The notes under the pieces are model-generated. The model saw only the letters and a program-made list of their open reading frames with translations, did not search any database and had not been told where the DNA came from. From Beggiatoa alba B18LD (GTDB lineage Bacteria; Pseudomonadota; Gammaproteobacteria; Beggiatoales; Beggiatoaceae), in the NCBI RefSeq assembly GCF_000245015.1, contig NZ_JH600070.1, positions 1,750,537 through 1,814,536 on the forward strand: a DNA stretch of 64,000 nucleotides, given 5' to 3'. Shown piece by piece: positions 62,863 to 64,000 of this stretch. Made by a program: the position numbers and the translations under genes. How positions within the stretch are numbered: position 1 is the first letter of the stretch; the number at the start of each line of letters is the position of its first letter.

Positions 62863-63074
62863 TTTTTTATATCCGTATAAATGAGGTGGTTAGGCTGTTT
62901 TCACTCAAATAATAATTAATGAAACTACATAATGACATAAAATAAAAGGAATAAAAATAGACTGTTGGCTAGAAGTCAATTAGCCAAGAAAAACGGAGAA
63001 ATTTAGGAGAAAGAATAAGAAAACTAAGAAGAGAAAGAAGCGAAAAAAAGCTTGCTAAAAAGTAGGAACATCCT
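62863..63074. other. Right-end spacer with hairpin
   Basis: A 212-bp AT-rich gap holding the promoter side of the restriction-modification gene. It has one perfect hairpin, TTGGCTA (from 62963) / TAGCCAA (to 62985). No reliable coding frame. Confidence 0.4.
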
Positions 63075-63121
63075 GATTGTGATTCCGGTTGTCGTGGGTT
63101 CGAGTCCCATCGTTCACCCCA
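63075..63121. other. attR / internal att: tRNA-His 3' half repeat
   Basis: 47 bases identical to the tRNA-His 3' half, from the anticodon region to CCA. No 5' half precedes it, so it is not a working tRNA. It marks the junction between this 22,830-bp unit and the next. Confidence 0.88.
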
Positions 63122-63143
63122 TCCAAACAAGTAGTTAAAATCG

Positions 63144-64000
63144 TTAGACACTCCCCAAATTTTGACCCTTCCAGTCAAGGCATGACAAGCCCTGTCTCAC
63201 ACAGACAAGGTCAAGGTGTGCATAAATCTCCGTTGTTTTGACACTCTGATGCCCCAGTAAATCGCGAATAACCACTAAAGCCACCCCCTCCATCACCAAC
63301 CAAGCGGCGCAAGTATGACGTAAATCATGAATATGAAAATTACGAATATCAGCCCGTTCACACGCATTTAAAAAAGACTTACGCAAACTCCCTACTTTTC
63401 GCCCGTTCCTGTCCGAAAAAACAAATTCCCCCGACCCTAACGTTTGTAAATGTCGTAAAGCCTGCAAGGCTCGTGGATGTAAAGGAATACACCGCCGCTT
63501 TTGCCCCTTAGTATGCTCAGCCTCCAAGACCAAAAAAGCCCGCTCAAAATCGACCCTATCCCAAGTCAAGCCCAACAACTCCCCCCGCCGTGCTCCGGTG
63601 TACAACGCCAAGACAATAAAATCCGCCAAATAAGGCGTTAAACTCAAGCGAGCAGTCATAATTAACCGCTCTGCTTCAACAGGCTTCAACCAACGAACCC
63701 GCCCCTCAGGCTCACGCAACAACTTCCCCTTAGTTGGATTAGGTAACTGCGTATCCATTTCTGAGTTATACAAATTAATTGCGGCTCCTAACAAAGACAG
63801 CTCCCGATTCACAGAACTGGCAGAAACCGACTTTAAACGCACAGACATAAAAGTCCGCAACTGACGAGAACGAAAAGTAGCCATATCCAACTGAGCGCCT
63901 AAGCCCGCTAACAACGTTCTAGCCCGCAACTGGTCATCCAAAGCACTACGCTTATCCGCCTTCACCGACAAAAGAAAGACAACACCGTAGAAAGCGTAAC
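63144..64000 (-). pseudogene. Second integrase copy, frameshifted and cut by window edge
   Basis: From residue 69 (SVKADKRS) to the stop it equals the 40314 integrase, including all catalytic residues. At about 63970-63973 four As replace the five As of the left copy, so the N-terminal HTH part falls out of frame. As read, only a 275-residue frame from a TTG remains. It is either inactive or a sequencing error in an A-run. Confidence 0.75.

Larger units (their letters stand above)
63075..64000. repeat. Right copy of the tRNA-His/integrase repeat, runs off the window
   Basis: Matches 40245-41171 except for one substitution and one missing A near 63971. Its presence beyond attR, where host chromosome would be expected, is direct evidence for a tandem second element. 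Confidence 0.93.

Noticed and set aside
62969..63178. 69-codon minus-strand frame at the right att site
   Set aside because: It contains GERWDSNPRQPESQSG, again a translated tRNA fragment, plus low-complexity sequence.

Overview
The window looks like chromosome from a large, sensor-rich gammaproteobacterium, most like the filamentous sulfur bacteria (Beggiatoa and relatives, Thiotrichales). That placement is inference. It rests on the AT-leaning composition, the gammaproteobacterial housekeeping proteins (CarAB, ArgH, bifunctional PheA, def-fmt order), the many multi-domain hybrid histidine kinases, TPR proteins and dispersed palindromic repeats. No rRNA is present, so the sequence alone cannot settle it.

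Chromosomal part (1 to about 40.2 kb). carB (truncated by the window edge) and carA lie on the minus strand. They are followed by a small secreted protein, argH, a MaoC/PhaJ-like hydratase, a FecCD-type permease, a PilZ protein, a UbiA-family prenyltransferase, a PmtA-like methyltransferase, an MscK-type channel and a TPR protein. From 16 to 29 kb there is a signalling island: a kinase with a PhnD-like sensor, a single-domain response regulator, a receiver-cyclase, an orphan HupH/HyaF hydrogenase accessory protein, a kinase pair with overlapping genes, def-fmt, and a further hybrid kinase. After that come an Rpn-family nuclease, an FbpC-like ATPase, a second PilZ protein, pgi, two paralogous secreted proteins, pheA, hisC and three tRNAs (Pro-TGG, Arg-TCT, His-GTG). 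Palindromic MITE-like repeats occupy intergenic gaps at 9.4-9.8, 14.1 and 25.5 kb.

Integrated element (40245 to 63074, a 22,830-bp unit). An element sits in the 3' half of tRNA-His. Its left arm, on the minus strand, runs from an XRE regulator through a replication-like protein and small proteins to a tyrosine integrase fused to an excisionase-type HTH. A divergent XRE regulator faces it across two palindromic operators. The middle has a hicBA toxin-antitoxin pair ringed by three copies of an 18-bp palindrome, and a frameshifted TPR gene. The core (48964-56907) is a complete filamentous-phage (inovirus) module in the same order as Ff phages: HUH replication protein, candidate ssDNA-binding protein, tiny membrane proteins, major coat protein, terminator, pIII-like adhesin, pVI-like protein, Zot/pI ATPase and its own secretin. 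The right arm has an ArdC-like protein, a large inverted repeat, a family of about 100-bp palindromic repeats and a single-chain nuclease-methyltransferase.

At 63075 the tRNA-His 3' half and the integrase gene begin again, almost base for base. The window therefore ends inside a second, tandem copy (or a relative) of the element, the arrangement known from CTX-type filamentous phages. The second integrase copy has a 1-base deletion. Two other element genes also look frameshifted, so homopolymer sequencing error has to be kept in mind.
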